From the NCBI RefSeq assembly GCF_004217545.1, contig NZ_SHKY01000001.1, positions 248,001 to 312,000 on the forward strand: 64,000 nt of DNA, given 5' to 3'. Below are positions 1 through 7,057 of this stretch, piece by piece. A program made the translations under genes and the position numbers. The first letter of the stretch is position 1; each line of letters opens with the position of its first letter. The DNA comes from Krasilnikovia cinnamomea. GTDB lineage: Bacteria; Actinomycetota; Actinomycetes; Mycobacteriales; Micromonosporaceae. Under the pieces are notes generated by a model. It had not been told where the DNA came from and searched no databases. It saw only the letters and a list, made by a program, of their open reading frames with translations.

Positions 1-1
1 C

Positions 2-1060
2 GTGGTCGCGGCGACCCTGCTGGTCGCCCTCGCCGACCTCCCGGTCGCCACGATCGGGGCACTGCCGGCAGGCCTGCCCGCCCCGTCGCTGTCGTTCGTC
101 CAGGCCGGGCAGGTGGCCGCCCTGCTGCCCGCCGCCCTGGCGGTCGCGGCGCTGGCCGCGCTGGAGTCACTGATGTCGGCCTCGGCAGCCGACGCCATGA
201 GCGTCAGCGAGCGGCACGACTCCAACCGGGAGCTGTTCGGCCAAGGCGTCGCCAACCTGGCCGCCCCGCTGTTCGGCGGCGTCGCGGCGACCGGGGCGAT
301 CGCCCGCACCGCCGTGAACGTCCGCACCGGTGCCGCGTCCCGGCTGGCTGCCCTGGTCCACGCCGCCGTACTCGCCGTGATCGTGTTCGCCGCCGCGCCC
401 CTGGTCGCCGGGATCCCGGTCGCCGCGCTGGCCGGCGTGCTGATCGCTACGGCGATCCGGATGGTCGAGGTCGGTTCCCTCACCGCCCTGGCCCGCTCCG
501 GGCGCGGCGAGGCCCTGATCATTGCCCTGACCGCCATCGTCACCGTCGCCTCCACGCTGGTCAACGCGGTCGTCGTGGGCCTGCTCGTCGCCGGGGTGCT
601 CGCGCTGCGCCAGGTCGCGCAGGCGGCGCGGCTGGAACAGGTGCCGCTGCACGCGGACCTGCCGCCCGCGGACCACCACGAGGAAGAGCAGGCCCTGCTC
701 GCCGAGCACATCGTCGCCTACCGGATCGACGGCCCCTTGCTGTTCGCCGCCGCCCACCGCTTCCTGCTGGAACTCACCGAGGCCGCGCAGGTTCAGGTGG
801 TCATCCTGCGGCTGTCCCGCGTCTCCGCCCTGGACGCCTCCGGCGCGAAGGTCCTCGGCGACGCGATCGACAAACTCACCCGGCGCGGCACCCTTGTGCT
901 GGTCTCCGGCGTCCGTGCGGAGCACCTCCACCGGATGGACGCCCTGGGCGTCCTGGACACCCTCCACGACACCGGCCGGATCTTCCCGAACACGCCGCAG
1001 GCGATCGCCCACGCCCGCGCGCACCTGCAACGCGCCGGGCTGCTGTCTCAACGAACCTGA
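2..1060 (+). CDS. SulP-family inorganic anion transporter, 3' part (N-terminus outside window)
   Basis: The frame is open to the left edge, so this is the C-terminal 352 residues or so of a larger membrane protein. Several hydrophobic segments lie in residues 1-200. They include the SulP signature region around residues 75-115 (Asn-x-Glu-Leu-x-Gly-Gln-Gly, then TGAIART and a Gly-x-x-Ser). A STAS domain follows at about residues 232-340, with the typical SALDASGAKVL strand-helix. SulP proteins carry sulfate, bicarbonate or related anions across the inner membrane, and the STAS domain regulates them; the substrate cannot be read here. The gene converges on the DUF4255 gene with a 20-nt gap. The true start cannot be located. 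Confidence 0.88.
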   Translation: MVAATLLVALADLPVATIGALPAGLPAPSLSFVQAGQVAALLPAALAVAALAALESLMSASAADAMSVSERHDSNRELFGQGVANLAAPLFGGVAATGAIARTAVNVRTGAASRLAALVHAAVLAVIVFAAAPLVAGIPVAALAGVLIATAIRMVEVGSLTALARSGRGEALIIALTAIVTVASTLVNAVVVGLLVAGVLALRQVAQAARLEQVPLHADLPPADHHEEEQALLAEHIVAYRIDGPLLFAAAHRFLLELTEAAQVQVVILRLSRVSALDASGAKVLGDAIDKLTRRGTLVLVSGVRAEHLHRMDALGVLDTLHDTGRIFPNTPQAIAHARAHLQRAGLLSQRT

Positions 1061-1080
1061 ACGTCGAGGAGGATTGTGGC

Positions 1081-1659
1081 TCAGGGCGTCGGGACGCCGC
1101 TGGCCGTCCGTACCGATATCTTCTCGGTGGGTGGTCCGGCGGCGGCGCGCAGCGCCGCGTCCAGGGTGACCGTCACGACCAGGTCCAGGCCGGGTTTGAG
1201 CTGACCGCCCAGGGCGGACCAGAAGTCGGAGTTCTCGCTGCCGTCGCCGCTGCGCAGCCGCAGGCCCGGCAGCGGCCGCACCGCGCTGAACACGCCCTGC
1301 ACGTGCTCGGCCGCGATCACCGGATGCAGCAGCACGGTGGACAGGACGTCGCCGAGCAGGGAATGCTCGTCGCGCACCTCGCTCGTCCAGGCGGTCACCA
1401 GGTAGCGGCAGTCCACGCGGGGCAGCGGATCGCGGCGGAACCGGCGGCCGTCCTCCTCCTCGACGATGAACTCGCCGAAGTCGCGTTCGGTGAGGTTCGG
1501 GCGGACGTCCCACAGGTACAGGTCGACCGTGGGGCGCGAGGACAGCGCCGCGGACCAGTCGGAGTCGGGCGCGTCGAACGCCACATCGACGTCGCGGGCC
1601 GGCAGCGGCACCTCGGCGCGCAGGAACGCCTCCAGGGTCTCATCGAGCAGGTGCAGCAT
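1081..1659 (-). CDS. DUF4255 (Pvc16 N-terminal-like) protein, eCIS-associated
   Basis: A 192-aa protein with the features of the DUF4255/Pvc16 family: an N-terminal helix (LLDETLEAFLRAEV), a strand with DVAFDAP, then VDLYLWDVRPN and a CRYLVTAWT strand. In extracellular contractile injection systems (eCIS) this family is thought to act at the end of the sheath or tube (family knowledge). The start overlaps the 3' end of the AAA+ gene by 20 nt, so the two are probably translated together. In eCIS loci a sheath gene usually follows; here the gene is instead followed by a convergent SulP transporter gene. Family call fairly sure, role inferred. Confidence 0.75.
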   Translation of the reverse strand: MLHLLDETLEAFLRAEVPLPARDVDVAFDAPDSDWSAALSSRPTVDLYLWDVRPNLTERDFGEFIVEEEDGRRFRRDPLPRVDCRYLVTAWTSEVRDEHSLLGDVLSTVLLHPVIAAEHVQGVFSAVRPLPGLRLRSGDGSENSDFWSALGGQLKPGLDLVVTVTLDAALRAAAGPPTEKISVRTASGVPTP

Positions 1660-3595
1660 CGGCGTCTCGATTCACCAGGTCGAAGTAGCGGTCGAACTCC
1701 TTCTCGGTGCGCAGCCGCCCGAGCTTCTGGAACTCGCGTTTCATGGAGAGCACGGCGTGGCGCATCGTGATGGGGCTGTCCTCGGCGGCGGCCAGGAACG
1801 CCGCGCCCAGCGCCGCGTTGCTGATCACCCCGCCGGTGACCTTGAACTGCCGGGCGAGGAAGTCCAGGTCGAGGTCGCACAGCGGGGCGGTGGGCGGGAA
1901 GGCGCGGGCCCAGATGGCGCGCCGCTGGGGCTCCTCGGGAGCGACGAAGTCGATGGCGACCGAGATGCGGCGCAGGAACGCCGGGTCGATGTTGCGCTGC
2001 AGGTTGGTGGCGAGCACGACCAGCCCGTCGTAGGTCTCCAGGCGCTGCAGCAGGTACGCCACCTCGATGTTGGCGTACCGGTCGTGGGCGTCGCTGACCT
2101 CGGAGCGCTTGCCGAACAGGGCGTCGGCCTCGTCGAAGAAGAGCACGAGGTCCCCGGCGGCGGCCGCGCCGAAGATGCGCTCCAGGTTCTTCTCCGTCTC
2201 CCCGATGTACTTGCTGACCACCGCGGACAGGTCCACCTTGTACAGGTCCAGGCCGAGCTCGCCCGCGACGACCTCGGCGGCGAGGGTCTTGCCGGTGCCG
2301 GAGGGGCCGGCGAACAGCGCCACCACCCCCGTGGAGGGCACGGGGCTGAAGCGCCACCGGCCGTACACGGTGTCGCGGCCGAGATGGCGGGCGGACAGTT
2401 CGTGCAGCTGACCGGTCTCGTCCGCAGGCAGGATCAGGTCGTCCCACCCCCGGCGCGGGCGGATGCGTACGGCGACGCCGTCCAGGTGTCCCCCGGCCAG
2501 CCGCCGCACCGCCGGGGCGACCTGGCCGGAGTCGGCGGAGGCCGCGGCGGCGACCAGCCGCAACTGCTCCCGGCTGAGCCGGTACGCCGGATCGGGCGCG
2601 CGCCCCAGCACCCGCTGCCAGTCGTCGGCGTCGGCCTCCCCGTCGCCGACCCGGATCTCCCGCCAGGGCCGGTCGGGTACGGCCTCGAGTGGCTGCTCCC
2701 CCGCCGACGACAGCACCCAGTCGAGGTGAGCTCCGTGGCTCACCGCGTCGCGGGCGGCGGCGCTCAGCGGTGCGGTGAGTTCCAGAACGACCACGAGGTT
2801 GCCGATCGTGGCCTCCCGCACCACCGCCTCCCAACCCGCTGCGGCCTCGGGCGGCGGGCAGACGAGCAGCCCCGCGCCGGGCCAGTGGGCGCGGACCGCG
2901 CGCAACCGGCTCTCCCGGTCGCCGCCGTGCACCAGCAGCAGCCCGCCGGGGCGCTGCGGCGCGTCGCCGGGGATGCGTACGGTGCCGGGCGGCAGCGCCG
3001 GGTCGGGGGACGCGTCGCCGCGCAGATGCCAGACGAGCCGGGCGGCGGGCTCGGCGACCAGGGTGGCCCACGGGCCGTCGCCGCCGAGCCGGGCCAGCGC
3101 GGCGCGGCGCGGACCCGCCCCGGGTGCCAGGGCCCGCTCGGCCGGATGTCCCGGGTCGTCGGCGAAGATCTGCGCCAGCGTGGCGAGGGTGAGCCTCGGC
3201 AGTTGCACCGAGTCCTGCAGGTACGCGACGAGCCGTTGCCGGGCGGGGGACAACTCGACCGCCACGACAAGGGCGAGCACCTCCGCCTCGGCGGTGCTCA
3301 GGTGCGCGGCGCGGGCCAGGGCGGCCAGCCGGGAGGTGCCGGTCAGCGCCGCGCGGAACGCCTCCCGGGCCCGCCCGACGCCGGTCGCCGAGCCGGCGCG
3401 GACCGCGGCGACCCGGGCGGGGCCGGGGCCGTCGAGGCCGGGCAGCCCGGCCAGGACCCGCTCGACCTCCTCGTCGCCGACGTACAGGCCGGCGAAGTCG
3501 CGTGGGGGCCGGCCGTCGGCGAGCCGGCAGACCAGCGCCTCACGCTGCAGCAGCGTGTCGGCCAGGGTGATCCAGGGTTCCGCCGGTGCGGCCAT
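1640..3595 (-). CDS. AAA+ ATPase of the eCIS-associated type
   Basis: A 651-aa protein. Residues 1-410 form an N-terminal region with helical and degenerate P-loop-like parts. The AAA+ core then carries Walker A GPSGTGKT near residue 430, Walker B LVLFFDEADALFG near 487, and a sensor/arginine-finger region (NIDPAFLRRIS) near 535. Such single-AAA ATPases with a long N-terminus sit in contractile injection loci (Pvc15/Afp15-like), where they are proposed to help assembly or disassembly of the particle. The start is an ATG at 3595, 6 nt downstream of the LuxR gene, and the 3' end overlaps the DUF4255 gene. The three leftward genes form an operon. A CDC48-like or other unfoldase role is possible. 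Confidence 0.8.
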   Translation of the reverse strand: MAAPAEPWITLADTLLQREALVCRLADGRPPRDFAGLYVGDEEVERVLAGLPGLDGPGPARVAAVRAGSATGVGRAREAFRAALTGTSRLAALARAAHLSTAEAEVLALVVAVELSPARQRLVAYLQDSVQLPRLTLATLAQIFADDPGHPAERALAPGAGPRRAALARLGGDGPWATLVAEPAARLVWHLRGDASPDPALPPGTVRIPGDAPQRPGGLLLVHGGDRESRLRAVRAHWPGAGLLVCPPPEAAAGWEAVVREATIGNLVVVLELTAPLSAAARDAVSHGAHLDWVLSSAGEQPLEAVPDRPWREIRVGDGEADADDWQRVLGRAPDPAYRLSREQLRLVAAAASADSGQVAPAVRRLAGGHLDGVAVRIRPRRGWDDLILPADETGQLHELSARHLGRDTVYGRWRFSPVPSTGVVALFAGPSGTGKTLAAEVVAGELGLDLYKVDLSAVVSKYIGETEKNLERIFGAAAAGDLVLFFDEADALFGKRSEVSDAHDRYANIEVAYLLQRLETYDGLVVLATNLQRNIDPAFLRRISVAIDFVAPEEPQRRAIWARAFPPTAPLCDLDLDFLARQFKVTGGVISNAALGAAFLAAAEDSPITMRHAVLSMKREFQKLGRLRTEKEFDRYFDLVNRDADAAPAR

Positions 3596-3601
3596 GGCCG
3601 G

Positions 3602-4225
3602 TCAGATCACGCCTTCGCGGGTGGCGACCGCGACCGCCTGTGCCCGCGTCCGGCAGTTCAGTTTGGTGAGGACGTCGTGCACGACGTTCTTCACCGTGCG
3701 TTCGGAGAAGCACAGGTCCTCGGCGATGCCCCGGGTGTCGAGGCCGTCGGCCAGCAGCCGCAGCACGGAACGTTCGCGGGCGTTGAGCCCGGCCGGGCCC
3801 AGATGCGAGGTCTGGGTGACGTGCAGCAGCAGCCGGGCCAGCATGTCGCCGGGCAGGGCGACCGTGCCGGCGACGACCGCGCGTACGGTCGCGATCAGGG
3901 TGTCGGGGGTGAGCGTGCGGTGTGGCAGCACCGCGCCGACGCCCGCGTCGACGAGTTCCCGCACGGCCTGCTCGCTGACGTCGCGGACGGTGGCGACCAG
4001 GCGGGTGGCACGGCCGTCGGCCAGCCGCACGGCGCGGCGCAGCGCGGTCGAGCCGTACTCGAAGACCAGGATGTCGAGGTCGGCGACGACCGGCACGGGG
4101 GCGAGCGTGGCGCTTTCGCCGCGGACCACGAAATCGGCCTGTTGCAGGCAGGCGGCCATTCCGCGCCGGACGATGGCATGACTGTCATCGATCCATACCG
4201 TAGGCGGCCGTTGCGCGAGCATCAT
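3602..4225 (-). CDS. LuxR/NarL-type regulator with a pseudo-receiver domain
   Basis: A 207-aa protein: a receiver-like domain at residues 8-125 and a LuxR-type helix-turn-helix at about 138-207 (LNARERSVLRLLADG, then SERTVKNVVHDVLTKL). The N-terminal acidic pair is present (Asp13, Asp14). However, the phospho-acceptor position reads ILVFEYGS, giving Glu56 instead of Asp, and the usual Lys is replaced (LPHRTL). It is therefore probably not regulated by phosphorylation, or is held in an active-like state. It heads the leftward operon with the AAA+ and DUF4255 genes and most likely regulates it or the divergent hydrolase gene. The start is ATG 4225, or ATG 4222 which is better spaced from AGGGGGA. 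Confidence 0.8.
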   Translation of the reverse strand: MMLAQRPPTVWIDDSHAIVRRGMAACLQQADFVVRGESATLAPVPVVADLDILVFEYGSTALRRAVRLADGRATRLVATVRDVSEQAVRELVDAGVGAVLPHRTLTPDTLIATVRAVVAGTVALPGDMLARLLLHVTQTSHLGPAGLNARERSVLRLLADGLDTRGIAEDLCFSERTVKNVVHDVLTKLNCRTRAQAVAVATREGVI

Positions 4226-4374
4226 TCCCCCTGGCGAGCGGCGCGAGCCCCCCTCGACCGCCCGACCATGATGCTCTCAGGAAGTCGATCAGAACAATAG
4301 CTCTTTCGGGCTTTGTCGCCGGTCCGACTTAGCCGCTGTTTTCGCAGCTCGCAAAGGGCAGAATGGAACGCGCT

Positions 4375-4402
4375 TTGCAGAGTGGATCGAGGGTTCTAGG
4401 CT
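4375..4402 (+). promoter_or_regulatory. Leaderless-type promoter of the hydrolase gene
   Basis: A TTGCAG hexamer at 4375-4380 is followed after 16 nt by TAGGCT at 4397-4402. The ATG of the hydrolase gene begins 7 nt later. There is no ribosome binding site, so the transcript is probably leaderless. It lies in the 184-nt divergent region shared with the LuxR gene. Confidence 0.55.
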
Positions 4403-4409
4403 CAACACC

Positions 4410-5915
4410 ATGCCCAGGTACTCCGCGGAACAGATCTATGGATTCGCGCGCCGCGCCGGCTTCTCGCCGGACGAGGCGGCGACCATGACCGCGATCGCGC
4501 TCGCCGAGTCCGGCGGGAACAGCCGCGCGCACAACCCGCACGGCGAGGACTCCCGTGGCCTCTGGCAGATCAACGGCCGGGCGCACCCGAGCTTCCTGAC
4601 CAAGTACGACCTGTACGACCCGCAGGACAACGCGAAGGCGGCGTTCGAGGTGTCCCGGCACGGCCGCGACATCTCCCCCTGGACGGTGACGCACGGCGGT
4701 CTGGGCTCGCGCTACCTGCGGCACAAGGAGGAGGCGCAGTCCGCCGCGATCGCGTACGGCGACGGGGCGGGTCGCGGGGTGTGGACCGGCACGGCGGGCT
4801 ACGGCGACCGCGTGTCCGCGTCGACGGGCGACGGGCCGGCCGGCGACAATGCCGCGCTGGAAACGTTGCTGCGGGTGGCCAAGGCGCAAATCGGAGATCG
4901 TTACGTGTTCGGCGCCGAGGTCAAGTTGAAAGATCCAAATCCCGAGGTATTCGATTGCTCGGAATTCACCCAATGGGCGGCTTATCAGGCCGGGGTGCGA
5001 ATCCCCGACGGCGCCACCGCCCAATATCTTGATCTTAAGGAGAAAGGTCTGCTGATTCCGGTCGAGAAAGCGAAGGACACCCCGGGTGCCCTCCTGTTCT
5101 CGTTCGACCGGGAGCCACGGGCGGGCGACGGCCGCACCCCGGGCGCGCACGTCGCCATCAGCCTCGGCGACGGCAAGATCGTGGAGGCCGCCAACCGGCG
5201 CGCCGGGGTGCGCGAGAGCACCGCGGGCAGCAGATTCGAGTACGCCGCCGTGCTGCCGGGCATCTCGGACGGCAGCGCCACCCCGCTGGCCGAACCGACG
5301 CCACCGGAACTGGGCGTACCACCGCTGGCCCCGGCCGAGCCCGCGCCGCTGCCCGACCTGGGCGGTGCCGACAGCGACCACGACGGCCTCAGCGACGCCC
5401 TCGAACGCCGCTACGGCCTCGACCCGCTGCGCGCCGACACCGACGCCGACAACCTCACCGACGCGCAGGAACTCGTCACGTACGGGACCGACGCCCGCAA
5501 GGCCGACACCGACGGCGACCAGCTCAACGACGCGTTCGAGCTGGCCCAGGGGCTCGATCCGCGCTCGCCCGACACCGACCACGACGGCCACCTCGACGGC
5601 AGCCTCGCACCGGCGCAGACCGACACCGACCTCGACGGGCTCGACGACGCGCTGGAACGAGTGCTGGGCCTGGACCCGCGCCTCAGCGACTCCGACGCGG
5701 ACGGTTTCAGCGACGGCCTGGAGTACCACTCCGGCAGCAACCCGCTCGACGCGCGCGACAACCCGCTGATGCGCCAGCCCGGTGAGCTGCCGGGCGCCGA
5801 GGGCGACGTGCCCGGCGCGCCGCCCGGCACGGGCCAGCCGGGCACCGGCCCGGCGCTGGGGCAGACCCAGTTGCTGGGCGGCCGGACGACCGGCGACCCC
5901 CACGACCTGCCTTGA
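4410..5915 (+). CDS. Lysozyme-like / NlpC-P60 bifunctional peptidoglycan hydrolase with calcium-binding repeats
   Basis: 501 aa. The N-terminal 120 residues resemble a phage-tail lysozyme or lytic transglycosylase: catalytic-type Glu33 in ALAESGGNS and the DSRGLWQING block. Residues 140-285 are an NlpC/P60 domain with nucleophile Cys183 (FDCSEFTQWA) and His247 (GAHVAIS). Residues 315-455 hold thrombospondin type 3-like Asp repeats (DSDHDGLSD, DTDADNLTD and others), expected to bind calcium. The last 45 residues are Gly/Pro rich. There is no signal peptide, which fits delivery by a particle, lysis, or a non-classical route rather than Sec export. Codon use around 4880-5070 is AT-richer than its surroundings. 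It sits beside eCIS-type genes, where peptidoglycan hydrolases are common cargo or spike-linked parts (inference). Confidence 0.82.
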   Translation: MPRYSAEQIYGFARRAGFSPDEAATMTAIALAESGGNSRAHNPHGEDSRGLWQINGRAHPSFLTKYDLYDPQDNAKAAFEVSRHGRDISPWTVTHGGLGSRYLRHKEEAQSAAIAYGDGAGRGVWTGTAGYGDRVSASTGDGPAGDNAALETLLRVAKAQIGDRYVFGAEVKLKDPNPEVFDCSEFTQWAAYQAGVRIPDGATAQYLDLKEKGLLIPVEKAKDTPGALLFSFDREPRAGDGRTPGAHVAISLGDGKIVEAANRRAGVRESTAGSRFEYAAVLPGISDGSATPLAEPTPPELGVPPLAPAEPAPLPDLGGADSDHDGLSDALERRYGLDPLRADTDADNLTDAQELVTYGTDARKADTDGDQLNDAFELAQGLDPRSPDTDHDGHLDGSLAPAQTDTDLDGLDDALERVLGLDPRLSDSDADGFSDGLEYHSGSNPLDARDNPLMRQPGELPGAEGDVPGAPPGTGQPGTGPALGQTQLLGGRTTGDPHDLP

Positions 5916-5931
5916 TCCGGCACCGGGTGCG

Positions 5932-6993
5932 ATGATCATGGATGTGGAGGTGATCCTGCCGACGGAACCCGTGACCCTCGCGCCCGGTGTCGCCACGCGG
6001 GTGCCCGTGCAACTGCACAACGCGTACGGGCCCGAGGTCACGGTGCGGGTGTCGGTCACCCGCGGGCGTGCCGGCGCGTGGGCGTCGGTCGAACCGGACA
6101 GCGTCACCGTCGCGACGGGCGCCACGGTCAGCGTCGACCTCATCCTGCGGCCACCCGCCGACCAGCCGCCGAGCGGCACCCTGCTGCCGTTCACCGTGCA
6201 GGCGGCCGCCGACGGCGCGCCGGCCGGGTTCGCCACCGGCCTGCTCAGCGTGGCCCTGCCCATCCCGGTGGTCGGGGAGCTGGTGGCGCGCACCGGCGAG
6301 CCACACACGTTCGACCTGCGGCTGGCCAACGACAGCGACCGGGCCGCCGCGATCCGCCTCGAGGCGAAACTGGACCCGCCCGCCGGCCACGTCACCACCG
6401 AGCCGGGCGCCGCGCTGCTGGAGCCCGGCGACACCCTCACCGCGATCGTCCGGGCCCGGCCCGCCCGGCCGCTGATGGGCGCGGCCCAGCCGTACGCGGT
6501 GCTGCTGTCCGTCACCGACGCCCACGACCCGCAGCGCCCGCCGCTGTTCACCGCGACCGGCACCGGGCGCCGCCCGCCCCGGGTCACGGCGCTGGCCGCG
6601 GGCGTCGCCGCCGTGCTGCTGGCCGTGGCGGCCACGGCGGCGGTCGCGGTCTCCGGGGTACGGCTGCCGCTGCCCGGCCGGGCCCGCCCCGCACCCACCA
6701 CGGCGGCGCCCGCGGCGACCGCGGTCGTGGTCGGGCGCCCGTTCGCGCTCGTCGACGTGTTCCCGCACCGCGGCACCGACGGCGGACGCGCGGCCGCCGA
6801 GGCGGAACGCGCCCGGCTCGCCGCCGCCGGCATGCCCGTGCGGCTGGTCGACAGCCTCGCCTCCGACCAGCTGGCCGACGAGGGCGCCGGCTTCTGGGTG
6901 CTGCTGCAGGACGGCTTCGCCTCCCCCGCGGCGGTGACCGCCTACTGCACCCAGTGGCGCACCCTGGCACCGAAATGCCGCGTCACCTCATGA
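5932..6993 (+). CDS. Single-pass membrane protein with Ig-like repeats and a C-terminal external domain
   Basis: 353 aa, not recognised as a named family. Residues 1-215 are beta-rich with two Ig-like units resembling the NEW3/COG1470 type (APGVATRVPVQLHN; RTGEPHTFDLRLANDSD). A membrane segment lies at about 219-243, followed by an Ala/Pro linker. The last 85 residues (VVVGRPFALVDVFPHRG to the C-terminus) include two Cys and look a little like a SPOR domain. With no signal peptide the Ig part should be cytoplasmic and the tail outside. The start is ATG 5932 or ATG 5938, 16 nt after the hydrolase gene, so the two are probably cotranscribed. It could anchor a complex at the membrane; the function is unknown. 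Confidence 0.7.
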   Translation: MIMDVEVILPTEPVTLAPGVATRVPVQLHNAYGPEVTVRVSVTRGRAGAWASVEPDSVTVATGATVSVDLILRPPADQPPSGTLLPFTVQAAADGAPAGFATGLLSVALPIPVVGELVARTGEPHTFDLRLANDSDRAAAIRLEAKLDPPAGHVTTEPGAALLEPGDTLTAIVRARPARPLMGAAQPYAVLLSVTDAHDPQRPPLFTATGTGRRPPRVTALAAGVAAVLLAVAATAAVAVSGVRLPLPGRARPAPTTAAPAATAVVVGRPFALVDVFPHRGTDGGRAAAEAERARLAAAGMPVRLVDSLASDQLADEGAGFWVLLQDGFASPAAVTAYCTQWRTLAPKCRVTS

Positions 6994-7044
6994 GCCGCCT
7001 CACGAACCACCCGCCTGTCGGTGCCCGAGGTCGCGCCCGAGCTC

Positions 7045-7050
7045 TAAGGT
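7045..7050 (+). promoter_or_regulatory. -10 box of a leaderless promoter
   Basis: TAAGGT, followed after 7 nt by the GTG start of the Hsp70-fusion gene. No Shine-Dalgarno sequence separates them, so the mRNA probably begins at or near the start codon. Confidence 0.5.
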
Positions 7051-7057
7051 CTGGGGC

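Noticed and set aside
1466..4300. 944-residue open frame on the plus strand
   Set aside because: Antisense to the DUF4255, AAA+ and LuxR genes, with low-complexity translation.
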